From: Ectothiorhodospiraceae bacterium
GTDB lineage: Bacteria; Pseudomonadota; Gammaproteobacteria; Nitrococcales; Aquisalimonadaceae
Direction of reading: 5' to 3'
DNA: 64,000 nucleotides
NCBI GenBank assembly: GCA_020831845.1
Contig: JAFIFV010000037.1
Coordinates: forward strand, 26,326-90,325
Shown: positions 53,633-63,944 of the stretch, piece by piece
How the letters are laid out: every line of letters starts with the position of its first letter
Position numbering within the stretch: the first letter of the stretch is position 1
Made by a program: the position numbers and the translations under genes
Notes under the pieces: model-generated
Seen by the model: only the letters and a program-made list of their open reading frames with translations
Databases searched by the model: none
What the model was told of the DNA's origin: nothing

Positions 53633-54475
53633 TCAACCGTAACGACCGGTGATGTAGTCCTCGGTCTGCTTCTTCGCCGGGGTGGTGAACAGCGTGTCGG
53701 TATCGGCGTATTCGACCAGCTCGCCCAGATACATGAAGGCGGTATAGTCGGAGACGCGCGCCGCCTGCTGCATGTTGTGGGTAACGATGACGATGGTGTA
53801 CTCCTCCTTGAGTTCGAACATCAGTTCCTCGATCTTCAGCGTCGCCAGCGGATCCAGCGCCGATGCCGGTTCGTCCAGCAGCAGGACCTCCGGCTCGATG
53901 GCCACGGCGCGGGCGATCACGAGTCGCTGCTGCTGACCGCCCGACAGGCCGAAGGCGTTCTCGTGCAGACGGTCCTTGACCTCGTCCCACAGCGCGGCGC
54001 GCTTCAGCGACTTCTCCACCACTTCGTCCAGTATGCGGCGGTTCTTGACGCCCTGCAGACGCAGGCCATAGGCCACGTTCTCGTAGATGGACTTGGGGAA
54101 CGGGTTCGGCTTCTGGAACACCATGCCCACCCGCCGGCGCAGCTCGGCCACGTCCACCTTGGGGTCGTAGATGTTGCCGCCGTCCAGCAGGATCTCGCCC
54201 TCGATACGCGCGGTGTCGATCAGATCATTCATGCGGTTCATGCAGCGCAGCAGCGTGGACTTGCCGCAGCCGCTGGGGCCGATGAAGGCGGTGATCCGAC
54301 CCTTGGGGATCATCATGTTGATGCCCTTGAGCGCCTGGTCGTTGCCGTAGTAGAGCTTGAGATCCCGCACTTCCATGCAGGGCTCCTCGCGAGAGAGTTT
54401 CAACTTTTCGCCCCGGTTGCCCTGCATCTCGGCAGGCTTCATGCCATGCGTGAGAACTCTGGATTGATCATTCAT
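53633..54475 (-). CDS. pstB: Phosphate ABC transporter ATP-binding protein PstB
   Basis: About 280 residues; the start is uncertain (ATG 54475 and an ATG four codons upstream are both possible, neither with a strong ribosome site). Walker [20 protein letters not shown], signature [14 protein letters not shown], Walker [13 protein letters not shown]. It drives Pst phosphate uptake. Confidence 0.95.
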   Translation of the reverse strand: MNDQSRVLTHGMKPAEMQGNRGEKLKLSREEPCMEVRDLKLYYGNDQALKGINMMIPKGRITAFIGPSGCGKSTLLRCMNRMNDLIDTARIEGEILLDGGNIYDPKVDVAELRRRVGMVFQKPNPFPKSIYENVAYGLRLQGVKNRRILDEVVEKSLKRAALWDEVKDRLHENAFGLSGGQQQRLVIARAVAIEPEVLLLDEPASALDPLATLKIEELMFELKEEYTIVIVTHNMQQAARVSDYTAFMYLGELVEYADTDTLFTTPAKKQTEDYITGRYG

Positions 54476-54531
54476 GTTTGACACCATCGCTGTCAGAAAT
54501 CGAATCGGATTGCCGGCCTCGGCATTTGCGC

Positions 54532-56199
54532 CTAGTCGCTGTCGCTCTTGTACTTCTCACGCAGATGATTACGGATGGAGATCGCGGTGACGTTCAGCAC
54601 GATGATCAGCAACACCAGGATCAGCGCGGTGGCATAGACCAGCGGCCGACCGGCCTCCACGTTCGGGCTCTGGAAGCCGACATCGAAGATGTGGAAGCCC
54701 AGGTGCATGAAAGCGCGGTCCAGATGCAGATACGGGAAGTTGCTGTCCACCGGCAGGCTGGGTGCCAGCTTCACCACACCCACCAGCATCAGCGGCGCCA
54801 CCTCGCCCGCCGCGCGGGCGACGGCAAGAATCAGTCCTGTCATCATGGCCGGGGCGGACAGCGGGACGATGATACGCCACAGCGTTTCCGCCTTGGTGGC
54901 GCCCAGCGCCAGACTGCCCTGACGGATCGTGCTGGGAATGCGGGTCAGACCCTCTTCCGTGGAGACGATCACCACGGGCAGCGTCAGCAGTGCCAGCGTC
55001 AGCGAGGCCCAGATGATGGCCGGACCACCAAAGGTGGGCGCCGGCAACGCATCGGCGTAGAACATGCGGTCGATACCGCCGCCGACGAAGTAGACGAAGA
55101 AGCCCAGGCCGAAGACGCCGAACACGATAGAGGGCACGCCCGCCAGGTTGTTCACCGAAATGCGGATGGTGCGCACCAGCGGCCCCTGCCTGGCGTATTC
55201 GCGCAGGTAGATGGCCGCCAGCACGCCGAACGGCGTGACCACGATGGACATGATGATGACCATCAGCACGGTGCCGAAGATGGCCGGCAGAATGCCGCCC
55301 TCGGTGTTGGCCTCGCGGGGAAAGCCGCTGATGAAATCCCAGAAAGAGCGGACGTAATGGCCCATCTTCTGGGCCACGCTCATGTCGTTCGGGTACCAGG
55401 CGGACACCACGTCGGCCATGCTGATCTCGCGGGTTTCACCCTCCATGGTTTCCATCAGCAGGCTGAACCCACGCACCTGGGATCGCAGTTCGTTTCGCCG
55501 CGACTCCAGTTCCCGATACTGCGCCTGCAGTTCGTCCCGCTGCGCAGTGAGTTCAGCCAGGCGTTCCTCACGCTCGGCGTCGGCCAGCTCGGGATTGCGC
55601 TCCAGCGCCCTGCGTTGCAGCCGCAGCTGCTCCATCTGGAAGTTGACGTTGCCAATATCGAAGCGCTCGATCTGCTGGATTTCCCGGGTAATGGCAAGAC
55701 TCTCCGGCAACCGGGTCTCGAACGCGTCTCGCGCGGCGCGCCCCTCGCCGATGACCTCGCCGTTGCTGCGGAACTCCCGCAGGTAACCGAAAAAATCACC
55801 CCAGGTGGTGCGTTCCAGCACCAGGATATCTTCCGGGTACCGCCACTCGCCCATGGCATCCTCGATATACCAGACGAAGTCCCGCCCGGTGACATCACGA
55901 TTGCCGCGCTTGACCAGGTGCCGAACCACCACGTCCTGCCCCTCGGGCACCTCGTAGCCGGCCTCGCGCATGGCGGCCGCCGTCATGGTTTCGGACCGAC
56001 TGACCTCGCCGATCACCCGCTCCGGCTCGGCGCCCTCGCCAGTCCGGTGCTCGAACTCGATCACCGCCTGCGGCCAGAAGTGGCCCAGACCGTTCACGGC
56101 AATCATCAGCAGCAGGCCCACCACCATGACCAGGCTGATGCTGACCGCGCCGGCATTCAGCCAGACCCAGGGCGTACCGCTCTTGAACCAGTTATTCAT
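54532..56199 (-). CDS. pstA: Phosphate ABC permease PstA with periplasmic coiled-coil insert
   Basis: 555 residues, longer than the about 300 of classic PstA. A first span (about 14-36) is followed by a large periplasmic part with a charged coiled coil (about 165-255, [17 protein letters not shown] onward), then the PstA permease core with five spans and the motif [20 protein letters not shown]. It forms the channel with PstC. Similar long versions occur in pseudomonads and other gammaproteobacteria. Confidence 0.93.
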   Translation of the reverse strand: MNNWFKSGTPWVWLNAGAVSISLVMVVGLLLMIAVNGLGHFWPQAVIEFEHRTGEGAEPERVIGEVSRSETMTAAAMREAGYEVPEGQDVVVRHLVKRGNRDVTGRDFVWYIEDAMGEWRYPEDILVLERTTWGDFFGYLREFRSNGEVIGEGRAARDAFETRLPESLAITREIQQIERFDIGNVNFQMEQLRLQRRALERNPELADAEREERLAELTAQRDELQAQYRELESRRNELRSQVRGFSLLMETMEGETREISMADVVSAWYPNDMSVAQKMGHYVRSFWDFISGFPREANTEGGILPAIFGTVLMVIIMSIVVTPFGVLAAIYLREYARQGPLVRTIRISVNNLAGVPSIVFGVFGLGFFVYFVGGGIDRMFYADALPAPTFGGPAIIWASLTLALLTLPVVIVSTEEGLTRIPSTIRQGSLALGATKAETLWRIIVPLSAPAMMTGLILAVARAAGEVAPLMLVGVVKLAPSLPVDSNFPYLHLDRAFMHLGFHIFDVGFQSPNVEAGRPLVYATALILVLLIIVLNVTAISIRNHLREKYKSDSD

Positions 56200-56237
56200 T
56201 GCCTAAACCCTTCCACCTGTTCGTTGTCGCGGAGCCA

Positions 56238-58553
56238 TTACAGGGAGCTGTACTTGCGGCGCAGCCGCTGGCGCACCACCTCGGCGGCGGTGTTCATGAT
56301 GAATGTCAGGATGAACAGCACCAGTGCGGCCAGGAACAGGATGCGGAAGTGCGTGCCGCCAACCGCCGCCTCCGGCATTTCCACGGCGATGTTTGCCGAC
56401 AGCGTGCGCATGCCCTCGAAGATGTTGAAGTTCATCACCGGACTGTTCCCGGTGGCCATCAGCACGATCATGGTCTCGCCCACGGCCCGGCCGAAGCCGA
56501 TCATCACGGCAGAGAAGATGCCGGGGCTCGCCGTCAGCAGCACCACTTTGGTGACCGTCTGCCAGGGGGTGGCGCCCAGGGCCAGCGAGCCCTGGGTCAG
56601 ATGCTTGGGCACGTTGAACACGGCGTCCTCGGAGATGGAGTAGATGGTCGGGATCACCGCAAAGCCCATGGCAGCGCCCACCACCAGGGCATTGCGCTGG
56701 TCGTAGGTAATGCCGTTGTCGGTCAGCCACTGGCGCATGTCGCCGCCGAAGAACAGCACCTCGATCTGCGGGCTGATGGTGACGCACAGCCAGCCGATGA
56801 ACAGCACCACGGGAATCAGCAGGGCCGCCTCCCACCCGGGGCCGACGCGCACGCGGATGTTCTCGGCCAGCACCCGCGACCAGAAGAAGGCGAACAGCAC
56901 AAACGCCAACGGCATCAGCAGCAGGATGCTGAACACTGACGGCAGGTTGGCCTCCACGAACGGGGCCAGCCAGAGCCCGGCCAGGAAACCGAGTATCACG
57001 GTGGGCAGGGCCTCCATGATCTCAATGGTCGGCTTCACCACGCCGCGCATGCGCGGCGACATGAAATAGGCGCTGTAGATCGCCCCCATGATGGCCAGTG
57101 GCGTGGCAAACAGCATTGCGTAGAAAGCGGCCTTCAGCGTACCCAGTGTCAGCGGCATCAGGCTGAACTTGGGCTCGAATTCGTCGGTGGCGGAGGAAGA
57201 CTGCCAGACAAACTCGCCACCGGAGCGACCCTCGTACCAGACCCGCTGCCACAACGCAGAGAACGAGATTTCCGGGTGAGGGTTACGCACATCAACCAGG
57301 TGGAGTTGCTCCGAGGCGTCCACCGCGTAGAGGCTGTTGGCGCGGGGTGCAAATGTCAGTACGCGCAGCGGACCATCGGAGATCGGCCGGCTGAGAATGG
57401 TGCGCTCCGACGTCGAGTAATGCACCTTGACCACGCCGTTCTCGTCCGCCGTGGCGAAACCCTTCCGGGCGTACTCCGGGGCGATGAGATTCACCGGCGC
57501 ACCGTGGCGCTCGAACTCGCGTACCTGCGTGATCCGGTTGATGTTGTCCCGGTCGCGGACGAGAAACCACTGCCTGACGGATCCATCCGAACCGCCCACG
57601 ATGATCGAGACGGTACCCAGCAGATACTCCATGGCCGTGATCGAGGCATTCGGATCCGGCAGCACTTCCCTGCTGTCCCGCAGCGCTGCCCTGGCCGGAC
57701 GTGCGACGTCGTAGTAATGCAGCTTACCGTCGGAGTCGCCCACCAGCAGGTTGCGCATGGTGATGTCCATCAACAGGCTCGTGATGGTGGCTGCACCGGG
57801 GGGCGGTTCCAGGTCGTACACCTTGCGTTCGACGGTGGACTCGCCGGTCATGAACGAGGTCGTCTGCTCGTACTGCACCATACGCAGCCGCCCATCCGCC
57901 AGGGCCGCCACCAGGGAAATGCCGCTGCTGCCTGCCTGGATGGTCAGCGCGGTGATGGGGGTACCGTCTTCAACCACATCCAGCAGCGCAGTGTCTTCGT
58001 CCCCAAGGGGAAATTCGATGCCTCCACTGGTCTGGCGCTGGCCGTCCACGAAACGCTCGCTGAAGACATGCCGCACCACCAGTGCCTGGCCGTTATCCAG
58101 ACCGTAGGCCGACAGGCGGGTGCGGGGTTCGGCCTGGGCGCGCGCCGTCACCTCGGCATCTTCCGGCAGCGGCAGGCGTTCCTCATTGGTGACCGTGCCG
58201 GTGCGCGGATCGAAGAACACCGCTCGGCGATCATCGGTGAATCGCACCGCGGTTTCCCGATGGCGATCGCTGGCGACGGTGACCGACTGGGCCGGGTTGC
58301 CGCCAGGGGCGGCGTAGGTGGTCCGCGTCTCCATGGCTGCCGGCTGGAACATCGGCATGACTTCGCTGAACAGGTAGACGAAGATCAGGCCCAGGCAGAC
58401 GACCACGCTGACTCCGAAGACGGCAATCATGTAACGCGCGAACTGATCCTTGATGCCCCGCCAGCGGCGCAGCTTCGCCCTCGCCTCACCGCTGGGCAGC
58501 AGATCGCGGACGCGGGCGGATTGATCGATTTGTGAACTGCTGGCGTCACTCAT
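56238..58553 (-). CDS. pstC: Phosphate ABC permease PstC with periplasmic beta-rich insert
   Basis: 771 residues from ATG 58553; a start nine codons upstream is also open. One span (about 42-65) precedes a long beta-strand-rich region (about 70-480, with repeated short W/D-type blades) and then a PstC core of about 290 residues with GATPWQTVTKVVLLTASPGI. The extracytoplasmic part resembles a beta-propeller and may bind PstS or other partners. It is 180 bp after pstS, with a terminator between. Confidence 0.92.
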   Translation of the reverse strand: MSDASSSQIDQSARVRDLLPSGEARAKLRRWRGIKDQFARYMIAVFGVSVVVCLGLIFVYLFSEVMPMFQPAAMETRTTYAAPGGNPAQSVTVASDRHRETAVRFTDDRRAVFFDPRTGTVTNEERLPLPEDAEVTARAQAEPRTRLSAYGLDNGQALVVRHVFSERFVDGQRQTSGGIEFPLGDEDTALLDVVEDGTPITALTIQAGSSGISLVAALADGRLRMVQYEQTTSFMTGESTVERKVYDLEPPPGAATITSLLMDITMRNLLVGDSDGKLHYYDVARPARAALRDSREVLPDPNASITAMEYLLGTVSIIVGGSDGSVRQWFLVRDRDNINRITQVREFERHGAPVNLIAPEYARKGFATADENGVVKVHYSTSERTILSRPISDGPLRVLTFAPRANSLYAVDASEQLHLVDVRNPHPEISFSALWQRVWYEGRSGGEFVWQSSSATDEFEPKFSLMPLTLGTLKAAFYAMLFATPLAIMGAIYSAYFMSPRMRGVVKPTIEIMEALPTVILGFLAGLWLAPFVEANLPSVFSILLLMPLAFVLFAFFWSRVLAENIRVRVGPGWEAALLIPVVLFIGWLCVTISPQIEVLFFGGDMRQWLTDNGITYDQRNALVVGAAMGFAVIPTIYSISEDAVFNVPKHLTQGSLALGATPWQTVTKVVLLTASPGIFSAVMIGFGRAVGETMIVLMATGNSPVMNFNIFEGMRTLSANIAVEMPEAAVGGTHFRILFLAALVLFILTFIMNTAAEVVRQRLRRKYSSL

Positions 58554-58683
58554 GGACGGAGAGTCTCCAGGAAGGATCACGGGTAATGGCCTTGATAACG
58601 AAGCGGATGCTACAGACCAAGTGTGACGTTATGGTTACATCTTGAAAAAACTGTGCTTACAGTGAGTTACGAGAACCAGAAGC

Positions 58684-58709
58684 AAAAGCCCCGCTAGTGC
58701 GGGGCTTTT
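58684..58709 (-). terminator. Terminator between pstS and pstC
   Basis: An 11-bp stem (AAAAGCCCCGC at 58684-58694, GCGGGGCTTTT at 58699-58709) 25 bp after the pstS stop, with T residues. Partial read-through would give more PstS than the permease, as is usual for binding proteins. Confidence 0.9.
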
Positions 58710-58733
58710 CTCGAGAGCCAGCTACGACTGAAC

Positions 58734-59708
58734 TCAGTTCAGGCCGAGCTTCTCGCGTTCCTGGCGTGCAACGGCTTCCGGCATCGGAATAAAGCCGTCG
58801 CGCACCACGACTTCCTGACCTTCCTTGGAGAGCACCATCTTCAGGAACTCGCTCTGGGAAGGCGGCATGCCGTTCTGCGGGTGGTTGTTGACGTAGACGT
58901 ACAGGAAACGGGCCAGCGGGTAGTCGCCGGAAGCGGCGTTCTCGGCCGTCGGCTCGGCCAGACGCGAATCTTCGTCCCGGGCCAGCGGAATGGCGCGGAC
59001 ACCGGCGGTCTGGTAACCGATACCGGAATAGCCAATGCCGTTCAGGGATTCGGTCACACCCTGCACCACGGAAGCGGAACCCGGCTGCTCGTTGATGGAA
59101 TCCTTGAAGTCGCCATCGCAGAGGGCATGCTGGCGGAAGTAGCCGTAGGTGCCGGATACGGCGTTACGGCTGTACAGGGTGATGTCGCGATTCGACCAGG
59201 CGCCTTCCAGGCCCACCTGCCCCCAGCGGTTGATATCCTCACCGTGACCACAACGGCGGGTGGACGAAAAAATGGCGTCAACCTGGGGGATGGTCAGGCC
59301 TTCGATCGGATTATCGCGGTTCACGTACACGGCCAGCAGGTCGATGGCCACGCGCACCATGGTCGGCGGATAGCCATGCGCCTCTTCGAAGGAAGCCTCT
59401 TCGCTGTCACGCATGGTGCGGCTCATTGGGCCGAAATTGGAGGTACCCTCGGCCAGCGCAGGAGGAGCGGTGGAGGTACCGGCGCCCTGGATCTGCACAT
59501 TGATGTTGGGATAGAAGCTGTTGAAGTCTTCCGCCCACAGGGTCATCAGGTTGTTCAGGGTATCGGAACCGATGGAAGTCAGGTTACCGGATACGCCGGA
59601 AACCGCCTCGTAAGCCGGCAGGTTCGGGTCGACGTCAGCGACGGCCTGGCCCAGCACTGTCAGGGAGGCCGCGGCAACCACGCCGGTCAGCATCTTGTTC
59701 ATGCGCAT
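58734..59708 (-). CDS. pstS: Phosphate-binding periplasmic protein PstS
   Basis: 324 residues from ATG 59708. A signal peptide (1-25, ending AVA) is followed by the PstS fold with GSDTLNNLM, GAGTSTAPPAL, FGPMSRTM and RNAVSGTYGYF, the phosphate-binding segments. It delivers phosphate to PstCA. Four Pho half-sites lie about 95-135 bp upstream. Confidence 0.95.
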   Translation of the reverse strand: MRMNKMLTGVVAAASLTVLGQAVADVDPNLPAYEAVSGVSGNLTSIGSDTLNNLMTLWAEDFNSFYPNINVQIQGAGTSTAPPALAEGTSNFGPMSRTMRDSEEASFEEAHGYPPTMVRVAIDLLAVYVNRDNPIEGLTIPQVDAIFSSTRRCGHGEDINRWGQVGLEGAWSNRDITLYSRNAVSGTYGYFRQHALCDGDFKDSINEQPGSASVVQGVTESLNGIGYSGIGYQTAGVRAIPLARDEDSRLAEPTAENAASGDYPLARFLYVYVNNHPQNGMPPSQSEFLKMVLSKEGQEVVVRDGFIPMPEAVARQEREKLGLN

Positions 59709-59787
59709 CTCTTGTGTCTCCGTAGTCGAATGTTGGGTCCCGCAGCGAATGCGATGTTGGTGTTGTCGCTCGTCGAAACCGCGGTCA

Positions 59788-59793
59788 AGTATC
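59788..59793 (-). promoter_or_regulatory. pstS -10 element
   Basis: GATACT on the minus strand, exactly 10 bp downstream of the last Pho half-site, which replaces the -35. Confidence 0.6.
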
Positions 59794-59803
59794 TGGAGAC
59801 ACG

Positions 59804-59843
59804 GTGACAGCATCGTGAAGCGTGAATGACAGATTGATGACAC
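59804..59843 (-). promoter_or_regulatory. Tandem Pho boxes upstream of pstS
   Basis: Reading the minus strand: GTGTCAT, CTGTCAT, GCTTCAC and CTGTCAC, each 7 bp and separated by 4 bp (59843-59804). This is two adjacent Pho boxes at 11-bp periodicity. PhoB-phosphate would bind here and activate pstS. Confidence 0.85.
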
Positions 59844-59904
59844 TGCGACGAGGCTGACCCGGAAGGAATCTGGCGGGGAACCGAAGCCGACGAGGTTCGC
59901 CAGC

Positions 59905-61248
59905 TCAGTTGCTTGCAGAGGAGACGGTGCGCCCCTGGTCGGGACGGCGCACGGTGAGGTCCTCGGGAAAACTGCAGGAAAAAGTGCTGCCCTGGCCCAG
60001 CTCGGAGCGTATCTGCAGACGGATACCGTAACGGCTGAGCACATGCTTGACGATGGCCAGGCCCAGCCCCGTGCCCCCGGTTCGCGCGGAACGCCCACCA
60101 TCCACACGGTAGAACCGCTCAGTGAGCCGGGGCAGATGGTGCGACGGTATGCCGATGCCGGTATCGGACACCGCGAAGCGGGCCCGGCCGCCCTCCCGGC
60201 CCCAATAGACATCGATCCGACCACCCGCAGGCGTGTACTTCACGGCATTGAACACCAGGTTGGAGAACGCGCTGCGCAGTTCCGATTCGTCACCGTACAC
60301 ACAGAGATCCGGCTCCACATGGCCGACAATCCGGTGCTGCTTGTCGCCGCTGAGCGCCTTGGCTTCCTCCACCAGCAATTGCAGCACCCGCGGCACGTCG
60401 ACCACGGTCTGGTCGATGGGCTTCTGTTCGATCTCCAGCCTCGAGAGCATCAGCAGATCCTCCACCAGGCGCTGCATGCGCTGGGTCTGCTGCTCGATCA
60501 TCTCCAGCGGCCGGGCGGCCTGTGGCACATCATGCAACACCGTATCCGACAAGGTCTCGGAGAGACCATGGATCACCGTCAGCGGGGTTCGCAGTTCGTG
60601 GGATATGTTCGCCACGAAATCGCGACGCATGCGCTCCAGCCGATGCAGCCGTGTGATGTCCCGGGCCAGCAGCAGGCGCTGATTGAGCCCGTAGGGAATG
60701 ACGCGCACCTCCAGCGTCAGATCCTCGTTCACGGGCGAGGGGACCGTAATGGACGAGGCGGAGGTGTGGTGTTCCCGGATGAACACGCTGAACTCGGGGT
60801 GTCGAAACAGATTGGCGATGCGCTGCCCCTCGTCATTGGGCCAGCGCAGCCCGAGCAGTTCACGAGCCGCCCCGTTCCACCATTGAATCTCACCGTTCTC
60901 GCGCAGGATGACGGCGCCGTCCGGCATGGCGTTGATCGTCTCCCGCACACCCTGCAGAATCCTGGTCAGCCGCTTGCGGCGCTTGCGCTGGCGCTTCTGC
61001 AACCTGTGTATGCCGTTGAAGATGTCACCCCAAAGCCCACGGGACGCCGGGGGCTCCAGCTTCCTCCCTTCCCGGAGCCAGCGCTCCAGCCGTGCCTGAT
61101 TGGACAGGTTCCAGGCCAGATAGCACAGCGTGCCTGCAAGCATTCCCAGCGTGATCGAGCCCAGCAACCAGCCGATGGCGCCCGACCCGACGATGGTCGC
61201 CAGCAACCGGGAGATGACCGCCGGCCACGGGGTGCTGAGCTTGTTCAC
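59905..61248 (-). CDS. phoR: PhoR, phosphate sensor histidine kinase
   Basis: 447 residues from GTG 61248, chosen for length and position 13 bp after phoB; a longer frame upstream overlaps phoB without support. Membrane segment (about 10-48), a PAS domain (about 90-200), HisKA motif VANISHELRTPLTVIHG and HATPase domain (VFNAVKYTPAGG, GIGIPSHHL, GTGLGLAIVKHV). It phosphorylates PhoB when phosphate is low. Confidence 0.93.
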   Translation of the reverse strand: MNKLSTPWPAVISRLLATIVGSGAIGWLLGSITLGMLAGTLCYLAWNLSNQARLERWLREGRKLEPPASRGLWGDIFNGIHRLQKRQRKRRKRLTRILQGVRETINAMPDGAVILRENGEIQWWNGAARELLGLRWPNDEGQRIANLFRHPEFSVFIREHHTSASSITVPSPVNEDLTLEVRVIPYGLNQRLLLARDITRLHRLERMRRDFVANISHELRTPLTVIHGLSETLSDTVLHDVPQAARPLEMIEQQTQRMQRLVEDLLMLSRLEIEQKPIDQTVVDVPRVLQLLVEEAKALSGDKQHRIVGHVEPDLCVYGDESELRSAFSNLVFNAVKYTPAGGRIDVYWGREGGRARFAVSDTGIGIPSHHLPRLTERFYRVDGGRSARTGGTGLGLAIVKHVLSRYGIRLQIRSELGQGSTFSCSFPEDLTVRRPDQGRTVSSASN

Positions 61249-61261
61249 GGGCTGGACCTGA

Positions 61262-61951
61262 TCACGGCTTGCTGGAGAACCTGTAGCCTGCGCCGCGCAC
61301 CGTCTGCACCAGGCGATCGTGGCCGGAGCCGGCAATGGACTTGCGCAGGCGGCGGATATGAACATCGACGGTGCGCTCTTCCACGTACACGTTGGTGCCC
61401 CAGACGTTGTCCAGTAGCTGCCCACGCGTGAAGACGCGTTCCGGATGCGTCATGAAGAAGTGTAGCAAGCGGAACTCGGTCGGACCCATGTCCACCTTGT
61501 CCTCGTTGGCGGTGACCCGATGACTGAGCGGGTCCAGCTTCAGGCCGTCCACCTCCACCACCTCTTCACTGCTCATCGGCGAGGCGCGCCGCAGCACGGC
61601 CTTGATGCGGGACGCCAGTTCCCTGGGGGAGAACGGCTTGGTGACGAAATCGTCCGCCCCGGAATCCAGGCCGCGCACCTTGTCCTCCTCCTCGCCCCGG
61701 GCGGTCAGCATGATCACGGGGATCTCGCTGCACAGCGGGTCCTTCTTGATGCGCCGGGCGAAATCGATGCCGCTCATGCCGGGCAGCATCCAGTCCAGCA
61801 GGATAAGATCCGGCACATGTTCGTTGAGCATGGAGAAGCCCTCCTCGCCCGACTCCGCCTGAATCACCTGGTAGCCCACGGCGCTCAGGCTCATCTCCAC
61901 CATCTCACGGATCGCTGCTTCATCTTCGATAATCAGTATCTTGACCGCCAT
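61262..61951 (-). CDS. phoB: PhoB, phosphate response regulator
   Basis: 229 residues from ATG 61951, the usual PhoB length. Receiver domain with Glu9-Asp10, Asp53 (LLDWMLPG) and a C-terminal OmpR-type winged helix ([32 protein letters not shown] region). It activates Pho-box promoters, here probably its own, pstS and the porin. Confidence 0.97.
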   Translation of the reverse strand: MAVKILIIEDEAAIREMVEMSLSAVGYQVIQAESGEEGFSMLNEHVPDLILLDWMLPGMSGIDFARRIKKDPLCSEIPVIMLTARGEEEDKVRGLDSGADDFVTKPFSPRELASRIKAVLRRASPMSSEEVVEVDGLKLDPLSHRVTANEDKVDMGPTEFRLLHFFMTHPERVFTRGQLLDNVWGTNVYVEERTVDVHIRRLRKSIAGSGHDRLVQTVRGAGYRFSSKP

Positions 61952-62002
61952 GTCCTTGCTCACCTTCTTGAACGTATCGCCTGATGCCACGAAACCGCCG
62001 CC

Positions 62003-62036
62003 ATTACAACGTAACCGTGTGACCGTTTTGTGACAC
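62003..62036 (-). promoter_or_regulatory. Pho box and -10 of the phoB promoter
   Basis: Minus strand: GTGTCAC (62036-62030), AAAA, CGGTCAC (62025-62019), a 10-bp gap and TGTAAT (62008-62003), a near-consensus -10. The geometry equals that at pstS and indicates autoregulation of phoBR. Confidence 0.8.
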
Positions 62037-62143
62037 CAGGCACGTTACCCGCACTCCCTACCAGCCCATCCCGCGCTACCCGCCTGCACTGACGTTGCAA
62101 GAAAACAACTATCACTGTGGCACTTCCGCAAACTGCCACGGAA

Positions 62144-62172
62144 TCGTCATGAACCTGTCGTTATTCGGTCAC
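62144..62172 (+). promoter_or_regulatory. Three Pho half-sites upstream of the porin gene
   Basis: Plus strand: TCGTCAT, CTGTCGT and CGGTCAC, each separated by 4 bp, at 11-bp periodicity. A weak -10 (CATCCT, 62183-62188) lies 10 bp further on. The porin is thus a probable Pho-regulon member. Confidence 0.7.
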
Positions 62173-62279
62173 AGTTCGCGCGCATCCTAGCCGACGATCG
62201 CCCAAGGCACCGGGTGGCATTGATCTCCAGCAACCCACCGCTGGTAACAGAAGACATCATCGTCAGAAAGGGAACCGCA

Positions 62280-63308
62280 ATGAACAAGAAGCATCTCGCT
62301 CTGGCCGTGGCCGCCGCCATGGCAACTCCCGCGCTGGCTTCCGCCAACGAGATCTACGGCCGCGCTCACCTCTCCGTGGATTATCTGGACAATGGCGACG
62401 AGGGCGCCGTGAACGTTTCCAGCAACTCCAGCCGTCTGGGCTTTCGTGGCAACGCCGAACTGGACTACGGCCTGACCGCCATCTACCAGATCGAGAGCGA
62501 AGTGCAGTTCGACCGGGAAGGCAGCTCCATTGCCAGTCGTGACTCCTTCGGCGGTCTGCGCGGCGACTTCGGCATGCTGCGTCTCGGCAAGTTCGACACC
62601 CCTCTGAAAGCCTTGCGCGGTCGCGCCGACTTCTTTGGCGACCAGGTGGGTGACGCCCGCAACATCACCCGCAACCGCGGCCTGACCCAAACCGAAAACG
62701 GCGCCCAGCAGGGCTTCGACGAGCGGTTCCGGAATTCCATTCATTACCGTACGCCCAGCTTCGGCGGCGTGGTGCTGGACGTCCAGTACTCCACCAATGA
62801 AGAAGCCGACGGCTACACCGACAACAACGACAACGACGCCATCAGTGCGGCCATCAGCTACAGCCAGGGCCCGCTGTTCGCCGGTATCGCCTACGAGACC
62901 TACAACGGCGACGCTGATATCGACCAGTTGGAGCGCGACGTCATTCGCGCCGTGCTGTCCTACGACTTCGGCGTGGTGCGTGTAGCGGGCCTGGTGCAGA
63001 CCGCCTCCGATCCCGACGACAATGTCTACGGCATCGGCGCCCGCTGGGCTGTCACGCCGTCCACCGGCCTGCGCGCCCAGTACTACATGCTGGACGCCGA
63101 CGAATCCGACTACGATTCCCAGCTCTTCGCCATCGGCGTCGATCACCGCCTGGGCCGGGCGGCCACGGTGTACGCCAACTACGCGTTCGTGAGCAACGAC
63201 GACAACGCGCGTGTCACCCCGTACCGGGAAGCCCGTACCGCGAGCAGCCAGGGTGTTGTCGGTGAAGACACCAGCGCCTTCAGCGTGGGCATGATCTACA
63301 ACTTCTGA
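62280..63308 (+). CDS. General porin (phosphate-regulated)
   Basis: 342 residues from ATG 62280 (AGAAAGGG upstream; upstream frame not used). A signal peptide of 20-22 residues (ending ASA) and an OmpC-like 16-strand porin pattern with alternating short strands and a C-terminal Phe (GMIYNF). Gram-negative porins of this class let small solutes cross the outer membrane. The Pho half-sites suggest induction by phosphate limitation, like PhoE/OprP. Confidence 0.9.
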   Translation: MNKKHLALAVAAAMATPALASANEIYGRAHLSVDYLDNGDEGAVNVSSNSSRLGFRGNAELDYGLTAIYQIESEVQFDREGSSIASRDSFGGLRGDFGMLRLGKFDTPLKALRGRADFFGDQVGDARNITRNRGLTQTENGAQQGFDERFRNSIHYRTPSFGGVVLDVQYSTNEEADGYTDNNDNDAISAAISYSQGPLFAGIAYETYNGDADIDQLERDVIRAVLSYDFGVVRVAGLVQTASDPDDNVYGIGARWAVTPSTGLRAQYYMLDADESDYDSQLFAIGVDHRLGRAATVYANYAFVSNDDNARVTPYREARTASSQGVVGEDTSAFSVGMIYNF

Positions 63309-63412
63309 TCGACAAAAGGAAGCGAAGGGTAGTAGCCAGGGACGGCTTCCCACCCCAACTCCTCCAGGGACCCGGCCACGGATAGCCTGCTCACACGGAC
63401 GAATCCCCTTGG

Positions 63413-63434
63413 GGCCCTGCGGGGCCCTTTTTCT
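63413..63434 (+). terminator. Porin terminator
   Basis: GGGCCC (63413-63418) pairs with GGGCCC (63423-63428) across TGCG, then TTTTTC. It lies about 100 bp past the porin stop. Confidence 0.8.
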
Positions 63435-63532
63435 TTCGTTCTTGAGGAAGCGGTATTGATGTCAGCTGAGCCGTGTGACCGGCGGCAGGCCCCGTGCACC
63501 AGAAAGTGAGTATAGAGCCTGCCGCCAGATAG

Positions 63533-63850
63533 CTAGACCACGGCGTTGGTAGTCGTATCAAAACCCACGCTCAGTGGTGCCAGGGCCTTGCCGTCGCTGT
63601 CGTACGGCGTGTAACGCATGCTGAACTTCGTGAATGACAGCGTCATACGCTCCATGGGCCGGTTACCGTGGCGCGTGCTGGCGGTGACCTCGTAGTTCCT
63701 GATGAGGCAGGAGGAAAGAACGCATTCGAGGTAGACCTCCGTGCCCGATCCGTCCCCCGTCTTGCCGGCCCGGATCGTCACCTCCTTGCCGCGGCCGCAG
63801 CACGCCTCCAGGATACTAACCTTCTCGAACGTATTGCCATGACTCAGTGG
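63533..63850 (-). pseudogene. Truncated Hcp-type (type VI secretion tube) gene
   Basis: Coding similarity covers only about the last 100 residues of an Hcp-family protein (SHGNTFEKVSILEACC, then a conserved VYLECVLSSCLIRNYEV strand, a PMERMTLSFTKFSMRYTPYD segment and a GFDTTTNA tail). The expected N-terminal half of about 60 residues is absent: upstream of about 63850 the frame changes to Arg/Pro-rich sequence within an inverted repeat before the poly-G end. It is a contig-end truncation or a broken copy. Confidence 0.75.
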
Positions 63851-63939
63851 CAGCCTGCGCCGCTGTGGCAAGGCGCGAGAAAGGAGGTGTAGCGGGCTAC
63901 ACGACTGACGAGCAACGCCGTCCACGGCGGCGCAGGCTG
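63851..63939. repeat. Inverted repeat with nested hairpin near the contig end
   Basis: 18-bp arms (63851-63868 and 63922-63939, 17 of 18 matching) flank a smaller GTGTAG-CGGG-CTACAC hairpin (63888-63903). It may be a real hairpin element or a fold-back artefact beside the poly-G run. Confidence 0.5.
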
Positions 63940-63944
63940 TCACC

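Noticed and set aside
54478..56643. A 721-residue plus-strand frame opposite pstA and pstC
   Set aside because: It is His/Gln-rich shadow sequence without domain motifs. The minus-strand genes are well-defined Pst subunits.
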